This document shows, in pieces, positions 17,501-27,598 of a stretch of 64,000 nucleotides of DNA. The stretch is taken from NCBI GenBank assembly GCA_026693085.1, contig JAPLNB010000381.1, positions 23,404-87,403 of the forward strand. The letters are read 5' to 3'. The position numbers were made by a program, and so were the translations under genes. Positions within the stretch are counted from its first letter, which is position 1; the number at the start of each line of letters is the position of its first letter. This DNA is from Planctomycetota bacterium. GTDB lineage: Bacteria; Planctomycetota; Phycisphaerae; Tepidisphaerales; Tepidisphaeraceae. The notes under the pieces were generated by a model. That model saw nothing but the letters and a program-made list of their open reading frames with translations. It did no database searches and had not been told where the DNA came from.

Positions 17501-18835
17501 CACCGCTCCGGCTGGCGACCCATCATCGAATGCGAATTCGACCTCGCCTACTCCCCCCTCATGGAACTCGACTACGGGCAAGGCCGCGCCATCTGGTGCA
17601 CCCTCGACCTCGAAGACCACGCCGACGAAGACCCCGCCGCCGCCAAGCTGCTCACGCAAATCATCACCTACGCCCAATCCGCCCCCCTCCGCCCACGCGC
17701 CCAAGGCGTCATCCTCATCGGCGACAACACCGACGCCGCCAATGCCGACGCCCTCGGCCTGAATTACCTCCGCCTCGAAAAAATCGAACCCTCCGCCAAG
17801 CTCACCATCGTCGGATCCAACGCCACTATCGACCCCGCCAACCTCGAAGCCTACCTCAACGCCGGCGGCAAGATCCTCTTCATGCCCCGCAAATCCCCTG
17901 AGTTTGCCCTCGGCGTGAAACTCGCGCAAGCAAGAGACTTCCATGGCTCACTCCAAGTCCCCGCCTGGCCAGAATCCGCCGGCCTCAGCCCCTCCGACCT
18001 CCGCTTCCGCGCCAACGCCGACACCTGGCTCATCCAATCCGGCGGCGATATCGGCGCCACCGGCCTGCTCTGCCGCCTCACCCTCGGCCGCGGCGTCGCC
18101 ATCTTCTGCCAGATCGACCCCGACTCCCTCGACGCCGACAACCGCACCTACTTCCGCTACACCCGCTGGCGACAAACCCGCGCCATCGCCCAGATCCTCG
18201 CCAACATGGGCGCCAGCTTCGACATGGACCACCGCTTCTTCCGCCCGGTTCCCCCCGAAACCGTCGAATCAATCCCGCTGGACGACCTCTGGCGCGCCAA
18301 GACCGTCGTCACCTTCCCCGCAACCGACGGCGCCAAGTTCCTCGCCGACCCCGGCCTTAGCGATCAAGCCAAAGAACTGCTCGCCCCCGAACTCGACCAC
18401 AGCACCTGGCCACAAATCCGCATGCCCGCAACCTATGCCCCATTCACCGACCGCGAAGGTGAAGCCGTCTTCCGCAAGTCCGTCAACCTCCCCGACGCCC
18501 TCGTCAACAAGGAACTCGTACTCTCCCTCGGCGTCATCGACGACTACGACGACGTCTTCATCAACGGCCAGCGTATCGGCGGCATCGACCGCAACAACCC
18601 CGACGCCTTCAAAAAACCCCGCATCTACACGGTCCCCTCCGGCCTCATGACAGCCGGCAGAAACATCATCGCCGTCCGCGTCTGGGATCGCGCAGGCGCC
18701 GGCGGATTCGCCGGACCCGCCACCGATATGTTCCTCCGCCCCAAAGACTACCACCCGGCAACCGGCTTCTACCACACCGACTACCGCGACGATTTCGAGC
18801 TTGGCGACGACCCCTACCGCTACTTCCGCTGGTAG
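14549..18835 (+). CDS. Giant GH2-like (beta-galactosidase-fold) secreted protein
   Basis: 1,428 residues. A signal peptide (MGKAAIAFVLICGVATTVLGA) is followed by a GH2 sugar-binding jelly roll (LNGIWRFMPA; VPGDWRN; WYEREFIVP), an Ig-like domain and a TIM-barrel region (FLNGVEFRLRPT; NHPSIFMWSTSANL; FIAIEFGTPL). A Glu matching the GH2 nucleophile is present in IAIEFG (about residue 548), but the acid/base position usually seen in WSxGNE reads WSTSAN (about 451), so catalysis by the standard mechanism is doubtful. The C-terminus has more beta domains and a second GH2-type carbohydrate-binding module (DDYDDVFINGQRIGG). Start at ATG 14549 after GCGGAGGA. Probably a polysaccharide-active or -binding protein. 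Confidence 0.8.
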   Translation: MGKAAIAFVLICGVATTVLGAAAEESLWGKEPIENQTGARAEICLNGIWRFMPAAGPAAKQPTADWGHIRVPGDWRNTPARPGIVKKGAGPAFADFKSDELPTAWYEREFIVPKEWDGRGIMLDFQRISTDAIVFVNGKQCGTLTWPGNQGSVDITSAVQPGQEARLRLLVAATDDEKEAAAFLATTDPAALKKKSHLESRGIIGDVTVRRRPKAAHVRDVFVQTSTRENLVLVESELSGIKEPGVVHIVARMLDENGREEKRFERDMVVEATDRQIVAVAWKWHNPRLWDFARPNLYTCKLQVTGPGLADEFAQQFGFREFWIDGRKFFLNGVEFRLRPTLGLEQWSNVAGTPEILEGQIDGLMRAGYNIEEHWPISLGTRGVPNFRYIRADIADRKGWPLMGAAVPVTPYIVSPTYKLQWEDNDNKKKWEAAMLADLRKMRNHPSIFMWSTSANLFAFGQDQNPVMLGKKDWTNPDPWAARACKYGQEAADILKKHDPTRPVFNHHGGYVGDLQTVNMYLCMLPLQEREEWPTFWADNGQTPFIAIEFGTPLHCSFMRGRVDFPQNIQTEPLMTEFCATYLGKKAYESEPKTYRDEIRKKFVDAQKYTNWQGNTALETAPAFQQFQHLFSTNTFRSWRTLGVTGGMVPWNLGHGWTRSPDADKPVPLPPDQPGQRGTHVDSARNAEINYLKEGPWKTLPAGQAIIASNGPTLAWIAGPKDAIAAKDHSFSTGQTIRKQIAIINDTRQELDYSYAWQVLIAGKPTSAPRTAQGKIDPAKTLLFPLEFIAPMKLDLANAHAEIHLTAKIGDRSHEDRFPFRVFNPPTPTQDELFIFDPVGQTTRMLQQQRYKTREWKGERDARLLIVGREVLSQNKKPKADLEPFVRDGGRLLVFTQQPDWMRKSLGLRIAEHLPRRAFPVSDSHPALAGLDSTDLGDWNGDSTLLEARPDYFNGGKLGAHQVPYYGWHWGNRGAISSAAIEKPHRSGWRPIIECEFDLAYSPLMELDYGQGRAIWCTLDLEDHADEDPAAAKLLTQIITYAQSAPLRPRAQGVILIGDNTDAANADALGLNYLRLEKIEPSAKLTIVGSNATIDPANLEAYLNAGGKILFMPRKSPEFALGVKLAQARDFHGSLQVPAWPESAGLSPSDLRFRANADTWLIQSGGDIGATGLLCRLTLGRGVAIFCQIDPDSLDADNRTYFRYTRWRQTRAIAQILANMGASFDMDHRFFRPVPPETVESIPLDDLWRAKTVVTFPATDGAKFLADPGLSDQAKELLAPELDHSTWPQIRMPATYAPFTDREGEAVFRKSVNLPDALVNKELVLSLGVIDDYDDVFINGQRIGGIDRNNPDAFKKPRIYTVPSGLMTAGRNIIAVRVWDRAGAGGFAGPATDMFLRPKDYHPATGFYHTDYRDDFELGDDPYRYFRW

Positions 18836-18848
18836 AAGCCCCTCACCG

Positions 18849-19550
18849 TCACTTCGACAGGTCCTTCAGGTAAATGTCCTTGAACTGCACCTTCATCGGC
18901 GGCCCCGCGTGGACTTGCAGCGCCATAATCCCTTCCATAGCGCGCTTCGATTCCTGCTCGTCGGTCACGTCAACAACCGTCTTGCCATTGAGTATCTGCA
19001 CCAGGTGATTGCCCTTGGCGATGATCACGTAATCGACCCATTCCTTCGGGTTGATCGTTCCGCGGAGTTCCTTGGCGTTGACCACGGTGCCGGTCGCATT
19101 GAGCTTGCCATCGGCGTCGATCGTCACCTTCTGTCCCATCTGCGCCAGCACACCCCGCCCGCCCTCTTCATACAGGCTGGCCAGCCATTGCTTCGTGTCG
19201 TCGTAGTCGCCCTGGTAGCCATTGACGACCCAGTTGCCCTTGTCTTTGCTGCGGTACTGGATGCCGGTATTGCCATTGTCCAGCCGGATCTTCAAGCGAA
19301 GCTCAAAATCCTTCACGACGCCGCCCTTCCAGATCAGGAACGTGTTGCCCTTCGTCGGATTCTCCGCCGTAGTCTGGCCCGTGATCGTGCCATCCTGAAC
19401 CGACCAGAACTTGGCATTGCCATCCCAGCCAGTCAGGTCCTTGCCGTTGAAGATGCTCTGAAAGCCCTCGGGCGCCTTGGGGGTTGCCGCTTGCGCACGC
19501 ACGGTTCCAGCCAGGCAAGCCACCATAATCAAAGATAGAGTCAAACGCAT
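18849..19550 (-). CDS. DUF1080 (3-keto-disaccharide hydrolase fold) secreted protein
   Basis: 233 residues. A signal peptide (LTLSLIMVACLAGTVRAQA) precedes a concanavalin-like DUF1080 domain with the family hallmarks FQSIFNGKDLTGWDG near its start, FELRLKIRL...NTGIQYRS in the middle, and a terminal ALQVHAGPPMKVQFKDIYLK. Members are secreted and abundant in Planctomycetes; some hydrolyse 3-keto-disaccharides. It is convergent with the GH2-like gene (13-base gap), consistent with a shared carbohydrate role. ATG 19550 has AGGAGAT immediately upstream. Confidence 0.88.
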   Translation of the reverse strand: MRLTLSLIMVACLAGTVRAQAATPKAPEGFQSIFNGKDLTGWDGNAKFWSVQDGTITGQTTAENPTKGNTFLIWKGGVVKDFELRLKIRLDNGNTGIQYRSKDKGNWVVNGYQGDYDDTKQWLASLYEEGGRGVLAQMGQKVTIDADGKLNATGTVVNAKELRGTINPKEWVDYVIIAKGNHLVQILNGKTVVDVTDEQESKRAMEGIMALQVHAGPPMKVQFKDIYLKDLSK

Positions 19551-19640
19551 GGAGATCTCCTGTTGTGAAGTACCGGCAAGCGTACTCGCCGAAACATGTC
19601 TTTGCCAGAGATAGTACAGCCATCAACGTTTGCCGTTTGA

Positions 19641-21173
<1,533 letters not shown>

Positions 21174-21215
21174 TCGGGTGGATTTTCCCCCCCCGAATCC
21201 CCCCCGCCACCCCCC

Positions 21216-21271
21216 CGTCTGACCCCCGGCCGACCCCCGCCTGACCCCCGCCAGACCCCCGCCGGACCCCC
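21216..21271. repeat. C-rich tandem repeat, about 11-bp unit
   Basis: About five imperfect copies of GACCCCCGCCT, preceded by further C7-C8 runs from 21187. It lies just downstream of atpD. The minus strand is strongly G-tracted and could fold as a G-quadruplex. It belongs to the 372-base gene-free stretch 21174-21545. Confidence 0.8.
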
Positions 21272-21373
21272 TGTTCCGTTGGATGGGTGTTTGGAATGGC
21301 GAGGGGACGGGATTTCCGAGCGTGAAGGGCGGCGACGGGAGATGTAATATAATAATATTGCTAGAACAAGTCG

Positions 21374-21413
21374 CGACCCGATTCTGACTTCGGCGACCCG
21401 ATTCTGACTTCGG
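21374..21413. repeat. Two perfect direct repeats of 20 bp
   Basis: cgacccgattctgacttcgg occurs twice head-to-tail with no gap, about 40 bases before the truncated pseudopilin remnant. The core GATTCTGAC recurs at 44716-44724 inside anmK. Confidence 0.9.
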
Positions 21414-21452
21414 TTTCTCTGCCGGTTGCGGAAAAATAGCTGGGTCAATGTT

Positions 21453-21521
21453 TCATTGCACGGCGATGATGGCGATGACGACCAGAAGCTCTACAAGAGT
21501 GAAGGCCTTGTGCTTCTTCAT
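21453..21521 (-). pseudogene. Truncated pseudopilin remnant (fourth tandem copy)
   Basis: From ATG 21521 the minus strand reads MKKHKAFTLVELLVVIAIIAVQ and then TGA. The first 21 codons match the three intact neighbours and the upstream GGAG-containing leader is also similar, but the rest of the gene is gone. The break follows the codons for IIAV. The 20-bp direct repeats lie just beyond it. Either a decayed fourth copy or the footprint of a recombination or deletion. Confidence 0.8.
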
Positions 21522-21545
21522 AGGTTGGTGCTCCATGGTTGGATA

Positions 21546-22301
21546 TCAGGGGAACAAGATGGGGTACTGGACAGGGCCGGTGTAGCGAGGGAGGTTGTAG
21601 AACATATCATGCGTCTTCCATCGCTCGAAGAACATGTAGTGGCCGTCGACGAAGATGACATTGGAGGAGCCTAGGGCCCAGCCTAACGAGTTGTGAGCCT
21701 CTTCGTTCACCTTGTTGTCGTGGCGGGCTGAGGGATAATGATTAGTGTTTTTGTTCTCGGGAGACGAGCGCCCGTTATGGTCGGCGTCCCACATTCCATC
21801 GAAGATCGTCAGGCTGTTGACCTCGCCCAGGAGTAGCTTGTTTGCCGGGTTGAGCACCTTCGTGAGCCGGCACGCATTCTCCGGCCACGTGCGCACATGC
21901 GGAATTCGATTACCGGCCCCCGCGATGAGCCTGTTCAAAGCATAGCTGTACTGATACTGATCGGGTGGGGTCAGGATGCCCAGAGGGCACTTGAGCACTT
22001 TGTCGCTCTTCCCCAAGTACTGCCACAACGCGCTCTGCTTCATGTCGCGGTTGCTCTGCCAATGGATCCAGTCCTCCGGCTGCGGACCAAAGTACGCTGC
22101 CGCCAGCGGAAGCGCGCCCCGGTAGTCGTTCGCGTAGCCTAGCAACGCGATGCCAACCTGCCTCATGTTCGAGGCGCAGGCCACCCGATAGGACTGGCGC
22201 TTCACGCGGGAGAGCGCCGGAAGCAAGATGGCGATGAGCACTGCGATGATGCCGATGACGACCAGCAGTTCAACCAGGGTGAAAGCCTTGTGCTTCTTCA
22301 T
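21546..22301 (-). CDS. Prepilin-type secreted protein, tandem copy 1
   Basis: 251 residues from ATG 22301 with GGAGG upstream. A basic leader MKKHKA precedes the prepilin peptidase site and the helix FTLVELLVVIGIIAVLIAILLPAL, then a globular ectodomain (ACASNMRQVGIALLGYANDYRG) ending in VIFVDGHYMFFERW. The last DGH segment resembles the H-x9-DG ending of this family. Its first 120 or so residues are nearly identical to copy 2, while the C-terminus (RYTGPVQYPILFP) differs, suggesting mosaic recombination. Probably a surface or periplasmic pseudopilin; function unknown. Confidence 0.88.
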   Translation of the reverse strand: MKKHKAFTLVELLVVIGIIAVLIAILLPALSRVKRQSYRVACASNMRQVGIALLGYANDYRGALPLAAAYFGPQPEDWIHWQSNRDMKQSALWQYLGKSDKVLKCPLGILTPPDQYQYSYALNRLIAGAGNRIPHVRTWPENACRLTKVLNPANKLLLGEVNSLTIFDGMWDADHNGRSSPENKNTNHYPSARHDNKVNEEAHNSLGWALGSSNVIFVDGHYMFFERWKTHDMFYNLPRYTGPVQYPILFP

Positions 22302-22329
22302 AGGTTGGTCCTCCGGGTTCTGCGCCGGC

Positions 22330-23076
22330 TCAATCCGCGCCTGGGGGCGTGTCGCACATGGGGCCGTCGAAGCGAGGATCGGAGTGGTACCATGTGCGTG
22401 TCTTCCATCGCTGGATGGGCATGTAGTGGCCATCGACGGCGATCACGTGGGTCCAGCCGATGAATACATAGACACAACGCAGGTTTTCGTTATCCGAGTA
22501 GTGGCGAACCGACAGTCTGTCCACAACATGGCCCGGCGGCCCCATGTGCATCATGTTGGGGGACCACATCCCGTCGAAGATGGATTCGGGATCCGGCTCC
22601 GCGAGCATGATCTTCTGCGAGGGATGGACCACTTTCGTCAGGCGGCACGCACTCTCCGGCCACGTGCGCACATGTGGATTTCCATTACCGCCCCCCGCGA
22701 TGTCGCTGTTCAAACCATAGCTGTACTGATACTGATCGGGTGGGGTCAGGATGCCCAGAGGGCACTTGAGCACTTTGTCGCTCTTCCCCAGGTACGACCA
22801 CAATGCGCTCTGCTTCACGTCGCGGTTGCTCTGCCAATGGATCCAGTCCTCCGGCTGCGGACCAAAGTTCCATGCCGCCAGCGGAAGCGCGCCCCGGTGG
22901 TCGTTCGCGTAGCCCAGCAACGCGATGCCAACCTGACGCATGTTGGAGGCACAGGCGACGCGATAGGACTGGCGCTTCACACGCGAGAGCGCCGGAAGCA
23001 AGATGGCGATGAGCACTGCGATGATGCCGATGACGACCAGCAGTTCAACCAGGGTGAAAGCCTTGTGCTTCTTCAT
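22330..23076 (-). CDS. Prepilin-type secreted protein, tandem copy 2
   Basis: 248 residues from ATG 23076 with GGAGG upstream. Same leader and helix as copy 1 and a nearly identical N-terminal half (GPQPEDWIHWQSNRDVKQSALW). The C-terminal half instead matches copy 3 (VRHYSDNENLRCVYVFIGWTHVIAVDGHYMPIQRWKTR; ending FDGPMCDTPPGAD). It is therefore a mosaic of its two neighbours. Only 28 bases separate it from copy 1, so the copies may be co-transcribed. Confidence 0.88.
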   Translation of the reverse strand: MKKHKAFTLVELLVVIGIIAVLIAILLPALSRVKRQSYRVACASNMRQVGIALLGYANDHRGALPLAAWNFGPQPEDWIHWQSNRDVKQSALWSYLGKSDKVLKCPLGILTPPDQYQYSYGLNSDIAGGGNGNPHVRTWPESACRLTKVVHPSQKIMLAEPDPESIFDGMWSPNMMHMGPPGHVVDRLSVRHYSDNENLRCVYVFIGWTHVIAVDGHYMPIQRWKTRTWYHSDPRFDGPMCDTPPGAD

Positions 23077-23104
23077 AGGTTGGTCCTCCGGGTTCTGCGC
23101 CGGC

Positions 23105-23860
23105 TCAATCCGCCCCTGGGGGCGTGTCGCACATGGGGCCGTCGAAGCGGGGGTCGCAGTAGTACGGGGCGCGTATCCTCCATCGTTGGATGGGCATGTA
23201 GTGGCCATCGACGGCGATGGCGTGGGTCCAGCCGATGTATACATAGACACAACGCAGGTTTTCGTTATCCGAGTAGTGGCGAACCGACAGATAGTACTGG
23301 GGTAGACTACCGGGTGGGATTACGGAGTGCGGCCCATCGGCGGACCACGCGCCGTCGAAGATGGTTTCGGGATTCGGCTCGACGAGCATGACCTTCTGCG
23401 AAGGGTGGAGGACATGGTTGAGCTTGCACCGGTTTTCCGGCCACCCGTGCAAACGGCTCACGGCCGAATCTGAGACCCCAGTGAGCTTCATATTGACGGC
23501 ATAGCTGTACTGGTACTGATCGGGTGGGCGCAGGATGCCCAGAGGGCACTTGAGCACTTTGTCGCTCTTCCCCAAGTACTGCCACAACGCGCTCTGCTTC
23601 ATGTCGCGGTTGTTCTGCCAATGGATCCAGTCCCCCGCCTGCGGACCACTCCACATCGCCCCCAGCGGAAACGACCCGCGGTAATCCTGCGCGTAGCCTA
23701 GCAACGCGATGCCAACCTGACGCATGTTGGAGGCACAGGCGACGCGATAGGACTGGCGCTTCACACGCGAGAGCGCCGGAAGCAAGATGGCAATGAGCAC
23801 TGCGATGATGGCGATGACGACCAGGAGTTCAACCAGGGTGAAAGCTTTTCGTTTACACAT
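23105..23860 (-). CDS. Prepilin-type secreted protein, tandem copy 3
   Basis: 251 residues from ATG 23860 (MCKRKAFTLVELLVVIAIIAVL) with GGAG upstream. Same architecture as copies 1 and 2. The middle (LTGVSDSAVSRLHGWPENRCKLNHVLHPSQKVMLVEPNPETIFDGAW) is the most diverged part, while the C-terminus is almost the same as copy 2. It begins 40 bases after the stop of the RTX-type subtilase on the same strand, so it may lie on the subtilase transcript. Confidence 0.88.
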   Translation of the reverse strand: MCKRKAFTLVELLVVIAIIAVLIAILLPALSRVKRQSYRVACASNMRQVGIALLGYAQDYRGSFPLGAMWSGPQAGDWIHWQNNRDMKQSALWQYLGKSDKVLKCPLGILRPPDQYQYSYAVNMKLTGVSDSAVSRLHGWPENRCKLNHVLHPSQKVMLVEPNPETIFDGAWSADGPHSVIPPGSLPQYYLSVRHYSDNENLRCVYVYIGWTHAIAVDGHYMPIQRWRIRAPYYCDPRFDGPMCDTPPGAD

Positions 23861-23900
23861 TGTTGGTACTCCATGGAGTGGTACCACGTCCTGCTCCATT

Positions 23901-26900
23901 TCAAGGAATGTTGGTCAATACATCGTTCGAATCATTGTCGATCACGGTGTCCGTCCCGGTTCCACCATCCACTGTGTCTTGCGTACCGTTATCCCAAGCA
24001 TAGAACTCATCGTCCCCGTAACCTCCATACATATAATCGGATCCGGTGGCGCCTTTGAGTGTGTCATTCCCGTTCTCACCAAGGATGTAATCGTTGCCGT
24101 CCTCACCATAAAGTTCATCGTTCCCATCGCCGCCGTACGCGCCATCACCGCCCGGGCCACCGAAGATCGTGTCATTGCCATCGTTGCCCCAAATGTAGTC
24201 CCCTGTGCCTGTCGAAGCTCCGTCCGACTCGCCGAACAGTATGTCATCACCGTAGTCGCCGTAGATGGAGTCGGAGTCATCGCCGCCTGCGATGTAGTCG
24301 CTGCCGTAGGAGTCGTAGCCCCCTTGGCCACGGCCGTTGCCTTCATTCTCGACCCCGCCGTCGAGGTAGTCTGAGCCTTCTTCGCCGAAGATGGTGTCGT
24401 CGCCGATGCCGCCGTAGACGGTATCGTTGCCGAGGCCGGCCCATATTTCGTCATTGGCGGAGGAGCCGGTGAGGAAGTCGTTGCCGTCGCCGCCGGTGAG
24501 GGTGCAGGCGGCGGTTCCGCCGGTGAGGGTATCGTTGACGGAGCCGGCGATGATCCGTTCGATGTCGGAGCGGACGTTGTCGTATTCGGCGGCGGCGCCG
24601 TCGTTGGCGGTATTGTCGAGTGAGATGGAAAGGGCGGCGTTTCGGGAGGAGTAATCGGCGGTATCGATGCCTGGGCCACCCCAGAGGGCGTCGGCGCCGC
24701 CGGCGCCGTCGAGGGTGTCGTTGTAGGCGTTGCCATAGAGGGCGTTGGGGCGGGCGTTGCCGATGATGAGATCGCCGGATTGGTAGATATTCCACTCCTC
24801 ATCGAGGCTGATCTCGTTGCTGCCCTTGACGTTTTCGATTCCGAGATCGCTGCTGAGGTAGAGGACGAGGGAATTCCAGTAATCGCTGAAGGCTGGGTTG
24901 CCGATGCCCGGAATGCCGGCGACGGAGAGGTCGAGGTTGAAAGCTTCGACGAAATCGGTGAAATCGAGGGTGTCGGTGTCGAGATTGGGGTCTTCGGTGA
25001 CAAAGTCAGTGCCGAGGTTGCCGCCGGTGAATACGAAGACGTCGCTGCCGGCGCCGCCGTAGAGGGCGTCGTTGCCGTGGCCACCGTGGAGGGTATCGTT
25101 GCCGGCGACGCCATAGAGGCTGTCGTCAAGGTCGTTGCCGAAGAGCGCATTGGGGCGGGTGTTGCCGTCGATGGTATCGGTGAAGGGGGTTCCGCGGACG
25201 TTTTCGATGGCGGTGTTGTCGCTGAGGTAGAGGACAAGGGAGGAGTTGCTGAGTGCGGCGGTGCCGGAGCTGCGGGTTCCGACATTGACGAGGCTGAGAT
25301 TGATGGCCTCGGCGAAGGCGGCGAAATCGAGGGTATCGGCATCGGAGGAGGCGGCTTCGGTGATGACATCGGAGCCGAGGGTTTCGCCGGGGAAAGCGAA
25401 GGTGTCGCTGCCGGTGCCGGCGACGAGGTCGTCGTCGTCGGCGTCGCCGCGGAGGAGATCGCGGCCGGCGCCTGCGTCGAGGGTATCGTCTCCGGGTCCG
25501 CCGACGAGGGTATCGTCGCCGTCGCCACCGATGAGGGAGTCGGCACCGTCGCCGCCGTCGAGGCGGTCTGCGCCGGAGCCGGCGGTGAGGGTATCGTTGC
25601 CGGAGCCGCCGATGAGGCTGACGGAGGTGGTGACGCTGCTATTGACGGTGATGGTGTCGTTGCCGGCGAGGCCATCGATGGTGAGCCAACTGAGGTCGGA
25701 AGTGGTATAGGTATAGGTTGGGTTTTGGCTGTTGACGTAGACCTCGGTGTCGGTGCCATTGATTTGGACGGTGATGGTGTCAGCGGAGGCGGTTCCGGTG
25801 ACGGTCTGAGGGCCGCGGATGAGGTCGAGGGTTCGTCGGGCGTTGAGGCGTCCGCCGGTGATGGTTTTGCCGACGAGATTCCCGATGGGGTCAACGCCGT
25901 CGCGGAGGGCGGCTATGACATCGGTATAGGTGGCGGTGGGAGCGATGGTGAAGGCGAGTGCGGCGACGGCGGTGACGAAGGGGGTAGCCATGGAGGTGCC
26001 GCCGATGGTTTCGTAGTCGGTGCTGAGCAGAAAGGTGTCCATCGCGGTGGTTGAGGAGGTGGGGAAGGTGCTCAGGATGCGGGTGCCGGGGGCGGCCAGA
26101 AGCACGCGGGTATCGCCGTAGTTTGAGAAGTCGGCGAGATTGTCGTTGCGATCGGTGGCGGCGATGGCGATGACGTTGTCGAAGTCATCGCAATAGGCGG
26201 CGGGGTAGACAGGGTTTACGTAGATGTCGGTGGAGTCGTTGCCGGCAGCGGCGACGAAAAGCATATCGGCGTCGTGATTCCGCTCTACTGCGTCCTTGAT
26301 GGCTTGGAAGTCGCCGGAGCCCCCGTAGCTGTTGTTGGTGACCCAGATGTTGATGCCGGCATTGCGCAGGTCGGTGGCGTAGTTGATGCCGGCGGCGATG
26401 ATGTCATCACTAGTGTCGCCATACGCATCAAAGATCTTGATGGCCACGATTTTTGCATTCCAGGCCACTCCTGCGACGCCGCTGGAGTTGTTCCCCGCGG
26501 CGGCGATGATGCCGGCGACGTGGGTGCCGTGGTAGAAGTCGTCCATGGGGTCGCCGCGAGACGGGTCGTTTTCCGGGACGGTGAAGTTGGCGCCGTGGAT
26601 GTCGTCGATGACGCCGTTGTTGTCATTGTCAATATCGTCGCCGGGGATTTCGTTGGGGTTGGTCCAGATGTTGGCGGCGAGGTCGGGATGGTTGTAATCG
26701 ACGCCGGTGTCGATGATGCCGATGACGGTGCTGGAGCTTCCGGTGGTGATGTCCCAGGCATCGGTGGCGTCGATGTCAGCGTCGGTGGTTCCGTATTCCT
26801 GAGCGGTGTTGTTGAGGGCGTATTGTGAACTGAAGGATGTATCGTTGGCGGTTTGATTGATCCACATGATTCCATTAGGCTCGGCCCAGAGGAAGACGCC

Positions 26901-27287
26901 ACGACGGGTGAGGGAGGCCGCCAGGTCGGTGTAGCCGAGGCCGTCGGGGAGCTTGACCAGGGCCACGTCGTCCACGCCGACCGTGTGCTGGAATTCGGCT
27001 GCGATGTCGAGGTCGGCAATGATGGATTTGGCAGTGGCGGGAGTGCCAGGGCGGTCCAGACGCAGTTTCACCAGCCATTCGCCTCGTTTCACGTACTGGT
27101 CATGGCCCTGCCAGTTGATCGAGGCCAGGTTGTGCTCGAGCATCTCCGAAGGGCTTAGTTGATGGGTCTCCAAGCGATCAATAAACCCTTGTGGGTCGTT
27201 GCCCACGGAGGACAGGAGCATTCGGCCTTCGAGCTGCTCGACTGTGGCACCTGCGGCGTTGGCGAGGAGTCGCCGACGGGTGCGCAT
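23901..27287 (-). CDS. Secreted subtilase (S8) with RTX-type calcium-binding repeats
   Basis: 1,128 residues from ATG 27287 (MRTRRRLLANAAG). The N-terminal LEGRMLLSS resembles the LEPR(I/M)LLS sorting motif of large planctomycete secreted proteins. The S8 triad is complete: Asp in GIIDTGVDYNHPD (about 193), His in YHGTHVAG (about 252) and Ser in GGTSMATPF (about 432). From about residue 520 to the end there are dozens of GGxGxDxLxGG nonapeptides (for example GGDGDDTLVGGPGDDTLDAG) that would form Ca2+-bound beta-rolls, as in type I-secreted RTX proteins. A run of nine G's precedes the start, and a possible promoter lies about 200 bases upstream. The gene follows the SecA/HlyD cluster on the same strand, making it a candidate substrate. 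Confidence 0.92.
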   Translation of the reverse strand: MRTRRRLLANAAGATVEQLEGRMLLSSVGNDPQGFIDRLETHQLSPSEMLEHNLASINWQGHDQYVKRGEWLVKLRLDRPGTPATAKSIIADLDIAAEFQHTVGVDDVALVKLPDGLGYTDLAASLTRRGVFLWAEPNGIMWINQTANDTSFSSQYALNNTAQEYGTTDADIDATDAWDITTGSSSTVIGIIDTGVDYNHPDLAANIWTNPNEIPGDDIDNDNNGVIDDIHGANFTVPENDPSRGDPMDDFYHGTHVAGIIAAAGNNSSGVAGVAWNAKIVAIKIFDAYGDTSDDIIAAGINYATDLRNAGINIWVTNNSYGGSGDFQAIKDAVERNHDADMLFVAAAGNDSTDIYVNPVYPAAYCDDFDNVIAIAATDRNDNLADFSNYGDTRVLLAAPGTRILSTFPTSSTTAMDTFLLSTDYETIGGTSMATPFVTAVAALAFTIAPTATYTDVIAALRDGVDPIGNLVGKTITGGRLNARRTLDLIRGPQTVTGTASADTITVQINGTDTEVYVNSQNPTYTYTTSDLSWLTIDGLAGNDTITVNSSVTTSVSLIGGSGNDTLTAGSGADRLDGGDGADSLIGGDGDDTLVGGPGDDTLDAGAGRDLLRGDADDDDLVAGTGSDTFAFPGETLGSDVITEAASSDADTLDFAAFAEAINLSLVNVGTRSSGTAALSNSSLVLYLSDNTAIENVRGTPFTDTIDGNTRPNALFGNDLDDSLYGVAGNDTLHGGHGNDALYGGAGSDVFVFTGGNLGTDFVTEDPNLDTDTLDFTDFVEAFNLDLSVAGIPGIGNPAFSDYWNSLVLYLSSDLGIENVKGSNEISLDEEWNIYQSGDLIIGNARPNALYGNAYNDTLDGAGGADALWGGPGIDTADYSSRNAALSISLDNTANDGAAAEYDNVRSDIERIIAGSVNDTLTGGTAACTLTGGDGNDFLTGSSANDEIWAGLGNDTVYGGIGDDTIFGEEGSDYLDGGVENEGNGRGQGGYDSYGSDYIAGGDDSDSIYGDYGDDILFGESDGASTGTGDYIWGNDGNDTIFGGPGGDGAYGGDGNDELYGEDGNDYILGENGNDTLKGATGSDYMYGGYGDDEFYAWDNGTQDTVDGGTGTDTVIDNDSNDVLTNIP

Positions 27288-27494
27288 TCTACCCCCCCCC
27301 ATACCGAACTGAAACGATACGAGAAACACAAGTCCTTCTGTTCCCACCCGGTAGGAAATGGGGTTCTGGAGGGACCGGGGGGTGAATACCGGCGGTGCCA
27401 GCCAGCTATACGAATAGCCAAGGTATCCGGGCCAGCAGTTCCCCGCAAACACCCGAGGCTCCGCCACCAAGCCCGAGATACAACCTTGCGATTC

Positions 27495-27522
27495 AAGTTA
27501 GCGTTAGGCGGGCCAATGTCAA
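27495..27522 (-). promoter_or_regulatory. Candidate promoter of the RTX subtilase
   Basis: On the minus strand, a perfect TTGACA (27522-27517), 16 bases, then a weak TAACTT (27500-27495). It lies in the 311-base gap between secA-like and the subtilase, so the protease may have its own transcript with a long leader. Nothing else was recognised in this gap. Confidence 0.4.
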
Positions 27523-27598
27523 CAAAAAAATAAGATAGGGGAGGATCCGCGGGAGGGCCGCGGGCGTTTTCTGCGGGGGGGGCGGTGTGTCGTTGGCG

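Noticed and set aside
24780..26054. Open frames opposite the RTX repeats (Gly/Val/Asp-rich)
   Set aside because: Produced by the repetitive high-GC coding strand; no start signal or domain.
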